In this document: positions 20,814-32,184 of the stretch, piece after piece | How the letters are laid out: each line of letters begins with the position of its first letter | Position numbering within the stretch: the stretch's first letter is position 1 | Assembly: GCF_905220565.1 (NCBI RefSeq) | Contig: NC_059399.1 | Span: 17,104,501-17,168,500, forward strand | Length of the DNA: 64,000 bases | DNA from: Melitaea cinxia | Taxonomy: Eukaryota; Arthropoda; Insecta; Lepidoptera; Nymphalidae | Reading direction: 5' to 3' | Position numbers and translations under genes: made by a program | The notes under the pieces: model-generated | Database searches by the model: none | Seen by the model: only the letters and a program-made list of their open reading frames with translations | What the model was told of the DNA's origin: nothing

Positions 20814-23145
20814 ATTCTGTTGGCGTGCGTTCTGATAGAGGTGGTGTCGCGACCGTCCAACAATGAGTAAGTATCAACTGTTCTTATTTTCGCAAAATCG
20901 CTACTTGACAATAATTCTTTAATATGTATATAAAATTAAAATTACTATTAACTTAATGTAGTGACGAATAAATACCTCTATTCACTTACCTTAAAATAAA
21001 ATTAACAAAAAGATATGCCTTGAACTATATTAAAAAAGAATTATATTAAAAAATATATTGGAATCGCGATTTATGATAGCGTTTAATTATATTCGACAAC
21101 ATCATTTTCATCCACCGTTATTATAAGTTGACTGTTTATTGCATAAAATTGCGATCAGATTCACTATAAGTATATTAAAATGCGAAACTTTAACGATAAA
21201 ATTGTAATTGCATTTCTAAAGATAATAAGATTCGAGATCTGAAATACCGGTAACACTGTTGTGATTATTGTATGTACATAATATTAAAAACGGGTTTTGT
21301 GATTGAGTTTTCTGTACAGATATTTCATTGTATACGCTTAAAAAACTAAGGACTAGTGCACAACTAACAGTATTATTAATTTACAAGTGGGAACCTACTT
21401 AAGCAACTTATACAGGCCGGGGTAGAGGTTCAGGTATGCTATTTAATGTACTTTATGCTGACATCACCGCTTTTATATTACACGCATAAATTAATACGCT
21501 TGATCTAAGAATATAAATAATTTACAACAATATATTTATTGATTTCAATTTTTTCAGGTCCACATTGGATGAAGAATTTACCAAGACTAAAGCAGTTTCA
21601 GAAGATCACTCTATTACTAATCAAATATCTACTGAAAATAACAAAAGTAATCACACTAAAGAGATACTTGATAACCTTAAGTTTGTTAACATAAATGTGG
21701 GTAAACCGCCTAAAATAAGTATTGAGAACAATAATCCTTATGAAACGAACGGATTAATTCATTACATCTTAGCTACTTCCGCTTTAACTACAGGAACGGG
21801 AAGAACGGCAAGTAACAATAAACAGTCAAGGGACTTCCTTAGTGATGACGCAGTTCAAAACCAGAATTCGAGATCTGCTAAATTATTACCAAACATATTT
21901 GTTCCAAATCCGGCAGTCCCTTCTATACCATACCCATATATCCTGAACGTACCAGCTATTCCACCAACTTATTATGAAATTCTCGGTGGATACAACATGA
22001 ATGACAATTTAATAGTACCCTCAAATCAAGCTATTCAAACTCGACAGCAATTGTTTCCAAACTTTCCATCATTTCCATCATTTCCATCATTTTCATTTGA
22101 TAACATTCAACTACAGCCTTTTTCACAATATTTTCCTGTTCTCATTAAAAATCCTTTCGTTGCGCTTGCACAAGGCGGTGGATGGAGCAATTTTATCGAA
22201 TACGGACAAAACGCTGATGTATGCAATAGAAAACAAAAATCAGTTGAACTAACTGACGAAAATATTAACGATGTTAAAACTTTAGCAGAAAATAGTGATA
22301 ACAAAGCTATTATTACTGAAAGTAATGGTGATAACGTCAAAAGCTTAACAAAAAATCTACCTTACGTTGACAAAGTAACTACTAATAAAGACACTGACGA
22401 AAACGCTAAAAGTGACGTCAAAAGTTTAGTAGATAATCAACCTAATGAAAGTAAAGCAATAAGTGCTAAAAGTAATGATGACGGCGTTGAAGGTGATGTT
22501 ATGGATTCGGTAGAAAATCAACCTAAAGAAAATAAAGTAACTAATAATGAAAATAATGATGGTATGATTTTAACGACAAAAAATGTTTCGAGACAATCTC
22601 GTGCTATTAAGAAACGAACGGTTCCTGCTAAATCACCGCAGCAACAAGTAGAAGATGTTGAATCTAGTAAAAAGCTTTATCCTACAAAGTCTAGCCCTAC
22701 TCGTAAAACTACGAAAAGACCCGTGCTGGTTGAAGAGGATGAAGAATTAAAAAATAGCGAACAGGAGGGTGATTTGCGTTTTCCATTTAGTGATTTTTCT
22801 TGGTTTGGGAATAAAAAACCTGTAGTACCGAGTCCTGGCTTTTTTATAAATAAACTTAGAGTTCGTAAAGGTGGTGTCGCCATCGCTGGTCCTGGTGGAA
22901 TAGCAACCGCTGGAAGAGGTGGTACGGCTATCGTTGGCCCTGGTGGGTTAGCTTACACCAAACCAGGTGGCTTAGCCATAGCCGGCCCTCATGCAAGAGT
23001 TGTAGCCTTATCACCCTACGATGACACCCTTCCCTCCATATTTAGACCTCATCACCATGGATATGATTTCAGATCGTTAAATTCAGTGAGAGAAGGGAAA
23101 ATTGTTGCAACAGGTCCTGTTATTTACTACCACCCCCTTGAATAA
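20814..23145 (+). CDS. GPGG-repeat (DUF4774-like) secreted protein, long form
   Basis: Two exons are supported. Exon 20814-20866 lies after a (T)nCAG acceptor and before GAgtaagt. It reads ILLACVLIEVVSRPSNN, the end of a signal peptide, and closes in phase 2. Exon 21558-23145 completes GAG (Glu) and runs 528 codons to TAA. The first exon with the ATG is not found. The mature chain holds a Pro/Tyr-rich part (PSIPYPYILNVPAIPP), a triple FPS repeat (about 22060-22095), a Lys/Asp/Asn-rich linker of imperfect repeats around VKSL..NQP (22250-22560), a Lys/Arg-rich Ser/Thr stretch, and the Gly module GGVAIAGPGG..GRGGTAIVGPGG..PGGLAIAGP (about 22870-22990). The C-terminus is GKIVATGPVIYYHPLE. The Gly module resembles insect DUF4774 proteins from memory; function is unknown. 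AATAAA overlaps the stop codon (23141-23146). Confidence 0.75.
20867..21557 (+). other. intron of the DUF4774-like gene
   Basis: Bounded by gtaagt (20867) and TTTTTTCAG (ending 21557). AT-rich; no repeat family is recognised. Confidence 0.7.
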
Positions 23146-23207
23146 AATCCATTTCCTAAATCGGGAACAATTTGATTATATTAATATCAGTTGTTTTTCA
23201 CTAATAG

Positions 23208-23529
23208 ATACTACAAGCAAGTATTGAAGAGCCTGAATAAATTCATGCAGCAAGCTACAGTCGCTGATGTTTTCAATTACGACGGTGACAACATCGTAGA
23301 TCATCTCACTCAAGAACCAACTTTTGTATTTCATGTTAAACCCAGTGCCTTTTCTATGAGTGGAAAAAACGGGATCGCTATCTCCAATCCAATAACAGAT
23401 GTTATTGTACAGAAAGGTGTACCAGTCTCAATCATTAATAATCCACAATCAGCAGCTATTGCTGGACCTGGCGGTTTTGCCTACGCAGAATCAGAACTAA
23501 ATGTATATGAATATAATAATATGAAATAA
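23208..23529 (+). CDS. DUF4774-like short terminal exon
   Basis: Starts after TTGTTTTTCACTAATAG, only 62 bases past the stop of the preceding exon. It enters in phase 2: the first base completes a split codon, and joining to the GA end of exon 20814-20866 gives Glu. It encodes about 107 residues: YYKQVLKSLNKFMQQATVAD, DNIVDHLTQEPTFVFHVKP, a GGIAISNP-like block (GKNGIAISNPITDVIV), NNPQSAAIAGPGGFAYAESE and a short acidic end. AATAAA lies at 23553-23558. There is no room between 23145 and 23208 for a separate promoter and signal exon, so it is probably an alternative last exon of the same locus. Joining from an internal donor in the long exon cannot be excluded; no phase-2 consensus donor is seen near that exon's end. 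Confidence 0.65.
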
Positions 23530-23875
23530 GATATATTGGTGTTTTAAGATTAAATAAAAAAATGCATCGAAAAGTAGTTTCGACTCTCCTTGAAAATATT
23601 TTTCGCTTGCAAAATGTTTGATTTTGATTTTGCAAATCTATGTATTTTCTCATTTAAAATAAATGTATATGCAGTAAAAAATGTCATTATTTTTTAAACC
23701 TTGACGAATTACAAAGAATATCTTTGCAACTGTGAATAATGTGTCTATATAGTTGCACGTAATTTAAGGCTAACTGTCATTATCAAATTGTTGATATTTA
23801 CAGTAAACATCCAATAATGGTAAGAAGTTGACTACTTCATTCTTTTTCAATTCTGTATCAAAATATGTAGTATTG

Positions 23876-23943
23876 TTATAAGGTCGATTCTTGAGCTGTC
23901 AGTTGGTTTACTTCAAACCTACAAGATCGATTTACCTAAAATC
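23876..23943 (+). promoter_or_regulatory. candidate core promoter and leader exon
   Basis: GTTATAAGG (23876-23884) is followed about 22 bases later by the arthropod initiator-like TCAGTT, then a short ATG-free stretch ending CT|gtgagt. Layout and spacing fit a TATA/Inr promoter with a non-coding first exon. It could serve the exon chain starting at 28653, but the exon with the start codon has not been found. Confidence 0.3.
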
Positions 23944-24193
23944 TGTGAGTAAAATTAATATTATTTTATTTAATTGATATAATAATTTTATCAAGTTCTT
24001 ACTTTTGATTAGATAATGTTTGAAGGTATAATCGTATTGTGTGAGAACCGCTTTATAAGTAAGAAATATGAACCGGTTAGAAAGTTATAAAATTTGAAAG
24101 TAATTTATTGTATTTATGAGTATTAAGAACACAACAATGAAACAAAACAATAATTATTTAAAACCATTTCAACTCGCTGATAGATAATTGAAT

Positions 24194-24689
24194 AATAAAA
24201 TAATAATTAAAAAAAAAAACAAAAAACCCGCCTGCGTGAAGAACAACTAATAGAAAATCAACTGAAAAAGCTGGAACAAGATAAAAATTCAATATGCACA
24301 CAAAGTCAGCGAAATAAATAGAAACAGTATCAAACATTTTGTGCTGTACATTTAAAATATATTAATACGGTAGTCCTTCGAAACTTTATGCAACGTCGTA
24401 CATAACATGCAGTCGGAGACATGCACAAAGAGAGAATGATTTGACTTATCCTTCAATTTCATGCCTCCGACTGCATATTATCTATGACGTTGCATAAAGT
24501 TTCGAAGGACTACCTTATTAATATATTTTAAATGTACAGCAAAAAATGTTTGATACTGTTTCTATTTATTTCGCTGACTTTGTGTGCATATTGAATTTTT
24601 ATCTTGTTCCAGCTTTTTCAGTTGATTTTCTATTAGTTGTTCTTCACGCAGACGGGTTTTTTGTTTTTTTTTTAATTATTATTTTATTT
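24194..24689. repeat. large palindrome, 230-base arms
   Basis: Arms 24194-24423 and 24460-24689 are reverse complements with scattered mismatches, enclosing a 36-base loop. On the + strand the left arm has a short open frame (24229-24321) reading RLREEQLIENQLKKLEQDKN and ending at TAG. It is heptad-rich and coiled-coil-like. The right arm carries the same frame on the minus strand. The outer edges are TAATAATTAAA-rich. It is a fold-back element or an inverted duplication of a transposon end. Confidence 0.85.
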
Positions 24690-24762
24690 ATGTCTTTTTA
24701 GTCAGACAAATTACGTAATCGGTTCAATTAATTAAAACAGTTTACATCATGTGGTTGATTAA

Positions 24763-24840
24763 GTAAAGGAGAATGATACGATTCCATACATTCTTGGGCC
24801 AAAATGTAATGAAATGAAAATGGTATCAATTAATGCATTT
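24763..24840 (+). repeat. inverted copy of a helicase-adjacent tail
   Basis: Shares AAAGGAGAATG and TTGGGCCAAAATGTAATGA with the reverse complement of 25485-25521. On the + strand it reads KENDTIPYILGPKCNEMKM, against KENGTFGPKCNE on the minus strand at the other site. The pair brackets about 760 bases and may be TIRs or two copies of a coding tail. Confidence 0.55.
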
Positions 24841-25484
24841 AGGCTTATTGCTTCCTCGCTGAAAATTATCTATATTTTGGCTATCTGAGAGTGGAGTTAT
24901 TAGACTTTTTGTAAAAGTGAGGTTATGTTACAATGTCTATAAAAAAACGCGATCACTAAGTTCTTGTAGCATTAATATTTGTTATATTTAGTGAAGACTG
25001 TTTGAAAACTCACTACGAATATTGATATACACTTGAAACCATAAATAAATATCAGGAATGGACTCAGAATGCATCGGTAAACAGTAAACACGAAACGAGT
25101 GACGGAACTGACGGACACAGTATTATTGTTAGTCAGCTTTCAAAGCTGTCATTAAAAATATGATTTATTTTAAATCGATATGAAATCGATAATCATTTTG
25201 GTTTATCAAATATTAATTGATATTGTCCATATTAATGTAACTTTATTTAAATGCACTTTATTGTTTACAGCTTTAATTGTGCATCTAAATATCTTGAATT
25301 AATTAACTAGTGCAAACCTTTTTTTTTTGAATTCTGTAATCGATTATAGTTGAATCGATACCCAAATAATTTGATGAAAACTATCTTTCTCAATTTTCTC
25401 CGCTTCTAGATTCAGAATTGAGCTGATATTTTATATTTTAAAATAAAAAAATATGACCAATTTTTTAAACAATATCTCTACTCA

Positions 25485-25622
25485 TTACATTTTGGCCCAA
25501 AAGTCCCATTCTCCTTTTTAGGGTCAAGAGAACTGATAGCAAGCCCGGAGAAAGATCTCACTCTGCTCAAAGCAACGTAAGCCTGACCTTTAGCAAATAG
25601 GTGACTGCTTAAATCAACAACT
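25485..25622 (-). pseudogene. Helitron-type Pif1 helicase C-terminal fragment
   Basis: The minus strand from 25620 reads VVDLSSHLFAKGQAYVALSR, then VRSFSGLAISSLDP, and on into KKENGTFGPKCNE with a stop. GQAYVALSRVRS is the conserved late helicase motif (motif VI region) of Pif1-family helicases, as found in Helitron Rep-Hel proteins. Only about 40 codons survive and neither upstream helicase motifs nor a Rep domain is nearby. It is a dead fragment. Confidence 0.75.
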
Positions 25623-25979
25623 ATTAGTTTTAATATAATGAAATTATTATTAAAATTATTTGTTTGTATTTGGTATTATGTATTTGTTATTAATTTTATT
25701 AATGTAATTGTAAATTGGTGTGACATTTATTAATTTTTATTTGTAATTTTAATTGTATGTTTTTTTTTAACCATTGTATTTTATTTGAAAGGCTACACCC
25801 CGAAGTTGATCGTCGCCTAGGAGGCGAGTTTGACATGGCATAGGCGTGCGAAAGAGCAAAGTCCACATTTTTTAAACTTTAATATTGTATTTCTGTCTTA
25901 GTATTACGGTAATAATAATCATGATATACCTTTTTAAAATCCTTGTATTGTGCCCTTCAATTTGATACCCATATTGTAG
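25623..25979. other. intergenic/intronic DNA, nothing recognised
   Basis: AT-rich to about 25790, then a GC-richer patch (CGTCGCCTAGGAGGCGAG, a short palindrome) near 25813-25830. No gene is seen. Confidence 0.3.
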
Positions 25980-26222
25980 TATTCGAGAAAAAAAATTTTT
26001 TTTTCATTAAATACAATGGCTTCGCACAGCCGCCATGTTTGATTTTTTTTAATGTCACCTATCTAAGAACACTTGGGCAACAAAGACGAACCTAACGATA
26101 CCTCAGTTATGTAAATCCGTTTAGTGGTTCTGGAAATATGAGGTAGTAAAGAATATTACATACATACATACATACAAGATACGCGCGAAAAACATAACCC
26201 TCCCTTGGCAGTCGGGTAAAAA
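25980..26222 (+). repeat. retroelement-like fragment with (CATA)n
   Basis: TGGCTTCGCACAGCCGCCAT, AACACTTGGGCAACAAAGAC, GATACCTCAGTTATG, (CATA)n and CCCTCCCTTGGCAGTCGGGT. It has the character of a dispersed repeat, but no second copy was found in this window. Confidence 0.35.
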
Positions 26223-26575
26223 GGACATGGACGAAAATGAAAATGAATAAAAATTAATATAAATATTTAAATTTAAGGGCTGCTTTGATTTAAAAAACAT
26301 TTTTCATTGTCATTTTAGTGTTGGACTTTTTTTTTACTTTCTACAGTGACTCAACTACAGTAGTAGAGTCGCCATAACGCCGGTGTCGAGGGTTTGCTTT
26401 TCGCTTAGAGTAGATATGTGTATTGTTACAAATATTTATTTTTGGTCTCGATCTATATCCTTCTAATTTCCTCCATCTTTCCGCTTCATGGAATCGCAGT
26501 AAAGAAGCATGGTGGATTGAGCACGAATTCTGCTCCCATACACACAATTTTGCCCAGCAATAGGATGCTTACATC

Positions 26576-26910
26576 TCACTGCAGCCTATCGCAGTCCGTA
26601 GTCTGCTAAACATAGGCCGCCACAAGTTCACGCTATTTTTGGCACGAACTCATGTGTTTTGTCCACAGTCACCACGCTGGGCAGGTGGGCTGGTGACCGC
26701 AGGGCTGGCTTTGTCGCACCGAAGACGCTGCTGCCCGTCTTCGGCCTGTGTATTTCAAAGCCAGCAGTTGAATGGCTATCCTGCCATTGATCGGCTTTTG
26801 AAGTTCCAAGGTGGTAGTGGAACTGTGTTATCCCTTAGTCGCCTCTTATAACACCCACGGGAAGAGAGGGGGTGGCTATATTCTTTACTCCCGTAACCAC
26901 ACAGCATCTA
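26576..26910 (-). repeat. family A full copy
   Basis: CTGCAGCCTATCGCAGTCC, CATAGGCCGCCACAAGTTCA, CAGGTGGGCTGGTGACCGCA, GACGCTGCTGCCCGTCTTCG, GGGAAGAGAGGGGGTGGCTA and CGTAACCACACAGC. Confidence 0.8.
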
Positions 26911-28399
26911 TTGATGATTACATACTGATTCAATAATCATCAACCTTATATGAATACAAAATTAAAACTTTTCGTATGCAGTCTTATTTCTTAAGTTATC
27001 TTGAAGCACTATGCAATGTATACATCGGCCTTTCTCATACAGCCTAAAGATGTGTGCGTGTGAAGCTTGCGTGTTTTTCAACACAAAAAGAGACATGTTA
27101 AACATGTAAATTATGTTCCAGTTTTGACAGATTTAAAGTAATGCAACTTCTCTGTATCGAAATCTCAACCTTTTTTATACATAATTATGTTAAATTTACA
27201 ACTGGCTGAAATCTGTAGTAAGAATATAATTAGAGGATTGTTTATGAAAGAAGCTTAAACAATTAATTTTACAATTTTTGTCGGTCTGTACATATGTTTT
27301 CACATTTACATACAAAATATGCTGCATGCAATTGTACGCAGTTTAGTTATAATCTTGGACGCCTGACATAAACCGTGGTCTACTTTTGATCTTGATATAC
27401 TGTCTAGAAGTATAGTTTTTATTCTATAAACATCTGTAGTAAAATCGTAACTAAGTCTTTATATACAAAATCTGGTGCAGCACGACTGAGAAAGTACCCC
27501 AACTTTACAGAAGATCACAGCTTACTTGCTTGTGATAAAAAAGATCATGTCAACAACTAATTTTGATAGTCTGGCCTAACGTACGATGTAGTTTGACACG
27601 TACAATCAGAGTCATCATTAAAATGCAAGGCAGATAATACCGCACGGGTTGGATAATTTTAAAATGAATTTAGTCGCATAATAAACAAACAAGACAAGAC
27701 GTGCGTGATATAAAAAAGTATAAAACATGCGAACATGCCACAAAACTTCACGTTAAGATGGCCCAATCAATACAAGATAAGACCACTTTATAATTTATAC
27801 GGAAACCACGTGCTTTTTTTTTTGTTATCTACCTTCTTTTTTGTATTATGATATATCACACTAAAACCGATGAATAAAAATAAATAACCAAAACTTAACA
27901 CGATTTCAGTTCAAACTACGAACTATGGTTTGAATTCTTTATACCGCAATTCGTCATGGTCACCTTGGAGCAGAGGATTGTCAAAAGTGATAATCCTATT
28001 TCGCTTATTCTTTTTTTTGTGGCACTTAGTATTGAAAATTTTTCAGTGTTATTAAATAAATCAGTTTAATAGAATTTATTATTTATTTATAAGTAAAATA
28101 CATTAATTTAACATATATTTTGATGTTTATCCGTTAAAATATTTTTAAGGCTATAAGACGAGCTCAAACATTGGAATCATTCAAGAGGCTAACTAAGGCA
28201 ATGTACTTGTCATCGTAATATTATTTTATTTTTATTTTTTACTTATTTATTCGTTTATCAATTTATTTTTTTCTCTGTGTATTTTTTCTTTGTTATCAAA
28301 TTATTATGTCTTTATGTAGGTATTTGTGTACGTGTATATGTGTGTATTTGTGTAGGTGTATATGTATGTATATGTGTATGTATGAATATATATAATATA
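26911..28399. other. intergenic/intronic DNA
   Basis: No exon is supported. Bases 27470-27530 weakly match family B (GCAGCACGACTGAGAAAGTA and TTACAGAAGATCACAGCT). Bases 28310-28400 are a (GTATAT)n-like patch that belongs to the LINE tail that follows. Confidence 0.35.
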
Positions 28400-28599
28400 T
28401 ACTTATGTTTATGACTGATAGCACTTATTTTGCGCCCATATCCCCAATAACAATCAATTCTAGTCCTCTGCCCAAAGGTTGCCTGGAAGAAATCGCTGCT
28501 TTAGCGATAAGGCCGCCTGTTGCAACTAATGCAAATTTATTATTTTTTTTTTTTTGCCTCATTGAACTTGTTTTGCTTTTGTGTTGGTGTGCAGAAGTA

Positions 28600-28630
<31 letters not shown>

Positions 28631-28634
28631 GGCG
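28400..28634 (+). repeat. LINE 3' tail
   Basis: AAAGGTTGCCTGGAAGAAAT, TTAGCGATAAGGCCGCC, a poly-T, then TAAATAAATAAA repeats. It ends about 20 bases upstream of a host acceptor. Confidence 0.75.
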
Positions 28635-28652
28635 ATATATTTTGCTTTCTAG

Positions 28653-31424
28653 TGCCGCGATACAGTACATCCCTTTCTACGGAGGCGCAAAGGGACAGTA
28701 CTTAGAAGTGAAGAAAGATACAACTGGATCAATCGTCAGTGAGAAAGTTGTTGCAGAGGAGAGTATAAGCAGTGAAAATATAATCAAGAACACTGATGAA
28801 AGTTTGTTATCAAAAGTATTAGCTGCTAACTTACAAAGTCTTAGAACACTATCGAACAACTTACTAAAGTTACATAATCTGGGAAAGAAAACCGGTGGTT
28901 TGAAAGAACAAGACAAGAATAGATTTAAGAGTCAATTGTTCTCGCTTGGGGAAGCAGCTTCCAATACAATAAAGCTTATCGATGAGATCAATGATGATAT
29001 TGACGTACTTTTTAAAAAGAATGTTACGCTTCTCAGGAAATACGGTGATAGCTATTATGACGAAGTAAGTAATTTGTTATTTCTTTTGTCTGATCAAATC
29101 GAATTTTTTTTAAATCAAATTAGATTTATCCAAATAGGCTTCGGAAGCACTTTCGAATCGTCATTTTACAAATTAAAAAATTTAAAGATAAATTATTATA
29201 CTTTTTTAAATTGCCAAAAACTCTGCAGTTACTCTTTTGAAAATAATATATAAAGTGTGTTTTAGTACATAATTAATGCATGAAATATAGCATCAGTAAT
29301 ATGATCTTTCGTAACCTACAACATCACCATAAATGATATATTATAATAACATTGTGTATAAAAGTAATCTGCTGCAGCTAAAGCACGGGCAGTAAATTGC
29401 CAATCGTATTAATATACGAACATATGCGTTAAACATAATTATTTATTAAGAAAGAAAAATAAAAAGATTTGCTTCTTCAGTTCAGATCATTAGATCCAAA
29501 TCTTATACCACTCAAATAAATTACTTTGGTTTCTCATAATTTGAAATATATTTTGTATCGAAGACGGGCAGCAGCGTCTTCGGTGCGACAAAGCCAACCC
29601 TGCGGTCACTAACCCGCCTGCCCAGCCTGGTGACTATGGGCAAAACACATGAGTTCACGTTATTTTTGACGTAAACTTGTGGAGGCCTATGTCCAGCAGT
29701 GGACTGTATAGGCTGTAATGATGATGATGATGATGATGTCTATATATAAAAAATTTGAAACTACACTATTAAATGAAAATTGATCTAGTTACGGTGTGTT
29801 TTTGTATTAAACCTTGAAAACTTCAGCAGGTTTTGTTTTCCTTAATTGCAGGTAGGTGAAGAGGGCATCAGCATCGACCCTCCAAACTATCCTGGAGAAT
29901 CTTTGAACGAGGCATCAATTATTGCCGAAGCGAAGCCTGTTGGTAAGTCCCTACAGTGTTAGACAGAAAAGAAAACGCTTATAGTCAAGCGGGGTATTAT
30001 TATTTAGATATACTCCGTATTTTCTAAAATAATTTAAAATGCATTTGCAAAGTTCTAATACAAATATTATATTTCAAAAGCAAAAATAACATATTCATGA
30101 CAAGAAATTATCAAATAGCACAGTCTAAATTACTATTAACCGACTTAAAAAAAGGAGGATGTTCTCAATCCGTCTCTAGTGACATTTTATGTGTGTAACC
30201 TTGTTAAACTAATACATCAAATGAAACTAGTAGTGCCATCTATTGGGATGTTGTAGAGTACAATTCAATATTATTTGTAATCTGTTCGCTTGATCGAATG
30301 ATTTGTATTTTGTAACTCTTTCTTTTTATTAAAATATATAGTTCGCTATTATTGTGTTGTCATTGTATTATAATTAATAAACCTCATAGATATTTATTAT
30401 TTTATACCGATTTTAATGATTTACTTATATTCGAAAGCTAGTCGTTACATGATCGAGATCTGGGTGAGTACTTTTTTAACCGATTTTGATGTTTCTTTTT
30501 TTGTTGGAAAGTAGATATCGGTGTAGATATAGGTGTGATCTGTGTGATACCATGATAAGGAAACCAGGATCTGATGATGGGATCTCAGAGAAATTGAGGA
30601 GAAACCCTTGAAAATCCGCAAATTTTTTTACTGGGTGTACCGATTTTGATGATTTTTAATTTAATCGAAAGCCGATATTTATAATGTGGTGGTGTAACGT
30701 AACATTTAAATTTCGTCGAGATCTGATTACAACTTTAGGAGTAATCTTTGATAACGCGTATTTACTTGATTATTTTTTCGTCTACCTACGTTGTATTACT
30801 TGTCGATGTAATTGAAGTCGGTTTTTTTCGTTTACCAGCAAACACAATTATTGAGTTATCCCTAATAATGCGTTTTAATTGCAATTTTTTTTCGCCTACC
30901 TACGTTTTAGTAACTATCGATGTCATTTGAAATCAGTTTTTTAACCGGCTTCAAAAAAGCAGGAGGTTTCTCAATTCAACCGTATATAATATGCAGTATT
31001 ATTAAGCTGCGATCTTCTGTAAGGTCGAGGTACTTCCCTAGTCAGGCTGTTCCAAATTTTGAGCAGAATACTCCAGCAAGATAATTGGTTAAAGTGTTTT
31101 TTAATTAAAATAAAACAATACAACCGTTTTCAATGAAACTTTCTTATCCAAGTAATTAAAAAATAAAATAATACTTAAGTCAGAAATCCCAAGAAATAAT
31201 AATAATGCACGCATATCAATTTTAATTCCCTAGGTTTGGCAGTGGTTGGTGAAAGCGGTGTAGCTGCCTCCCGGCCAATTGCAACAGCGGTGGCAGCGTC
31301 TGGGGTTGCCATTGCTAGACCAGTCGGCACCGCCATCGCTGGCATCGACCCAACTCTTCTCGGCATCGATTATCACGTCAACCATTCCGAACAAAAAGTT
31401 CGATACAAGGGTCAAAATTATTAA
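28653..31424 (+). CDS. DUF4774-like secreted protein, three-exon C-terminal chain
   Basis: Exons 28653-29064, 29852-29942 and 31234-31424. Junction phases agree: GAA|gtaagt to gcag|GTA (phase 0), and GTTG|gtaagt to ctag|GT (phase 1). The first exon enters in phase 2 after TTTTGCTTTCTAG. It reads AAIQYIPFYGGAKGQYLEVK, an acidic linker, then a helical stretch (LLSKVLAANLQSLRTLSNNL .. QLFSLGEAASNTIKLIDEI). The last two exons give VGEEGISIDPPNYPG, EAKPVGLAVVGESGVAASRP, IATAVAASGVAIARPVGTAI and AGIDPTLLGIDYH before TAA. The EAKPVG..GGVA..AIARP..AIAG pattern is what I remember of DUF4774. Joined to the signal exon at 20814 it would give Asp at the junction. It is either an alternative 3' end of that locus or a neighbouring paralogue with an unseen first exon. 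AATAAA at 31551. Confidence 0.75.
29566..29740 (+). repeat. family A, 5'-truncated copy in intron
   Basis: CGAAGACGGGCAGCAGCGTC, CGGTGCGACAAAGCC, AAAACACATGAGTTCACG, CTTGTGGAGGCCTATGTCCA and a (GATGAT)n tail. It is inserted between the first two exons of the 28653-31424 chain. Confidence 0.8.
30140..30990 (-). repeat. family F block in intron
   Basis: Several F fragments lie in tandem: TACCGATTTTGATGATTT, TTAATCGAAAGCCGATATTT, CGAGATCTGATTACAACTTT, CTACGTTGTATTACTTGTCG, TGTAATTGAAGTCGG, and finally a diverged second CCTACCTACGTTTTAGT..GTCATTTGAAATC copy, with a closing CCGGCTTCAAAAAAGCAGGA. Confidence 0.65.
30997..31085 (-). repeat. family B fragment in intron
   Basis: TTATTAAGCTGCGATCTTCT, GTAAGGTCGAGGTACTTCCC and TTTTGAGCAGAATACTCCAG match the 5' part of B. 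Confidence 0.65.
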
Positions 31425-31556
31425 AATTAGCGCAATTTGCTAATGTTATTATTAAAAACAATTTCTTCTCATAAATGGATATTATTTGATCAAGGATTTG
31501 AAATGGACAACGATAATTAATTAATAATAAACGAATTGTTTTTGGTAATAAATAAA

Positions 31557-32182
31557 ACATGGCTAGAAAAACGTTATTCCGTCCTTTTAATTTTTTATTA
31601 TATTTACATAAATAATAGGTTTAATTGATTGTTTTATTGATTTATCTTTACGAAAATATGGAATACTCACGATTTGCCATATTATGTAATTTATTTGTAA
31701 GAAAAAATTATGTGCAAATGTACAAAATGTTGAAAAAAAAGTGTGATAAAATACTATATAAAATTTAATATTAAATATGTTTTCTACATTTTATAAGGTA
31801 GTCGTGTTATTTAATCCTTTTCACCTTAACCACAAAACTTTTCTTAAGAAAATTCAATTTCAATCTATAAAACTTTTAGCTTGTGCTGCCATCTATAGGA
31901 TAATTTGTTAACCACTTAGACAAGCCAGTTTATCGTATATACTTTAAAAGTACGACGATAGATGGCGCGCATAACCAATTATTCTATGAGCAGCTTTTGT
32001 TCAATTGTGTATCTACAATAGGTACTTAATCAATCAATAGTATCGCTCTACTGATACAATAAATCCTCTTTGTAAGTATTACATATGAAAAGACTATACA
32101 AAAAAAAATTGTAATTTGAAGCATTAATTTAAATTCAGTTGGACACTTATCTTGAACTTAAACTACTCTATTTGACTCATAT
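31557..32182. other. intergenic DNA with GATGGCGC motif patch
   Basis: No gene. 31870-31980 contains facing GCCATCTATAGG and CGATAGATGGCGCGC motifs, as in several moth repeats. Confidence 0.3.
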
Positions 32183-32184
32183 TT

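Noticed and set aside
29065..29253. Read-through of the 28653 exon to a stop at 29253
   Set aside because: A consensus donor (GAA|gtaagt) at 29065 joins in phase to the next two exons with the DUF4774-like end. The read-through sequence is low-complexity intron.
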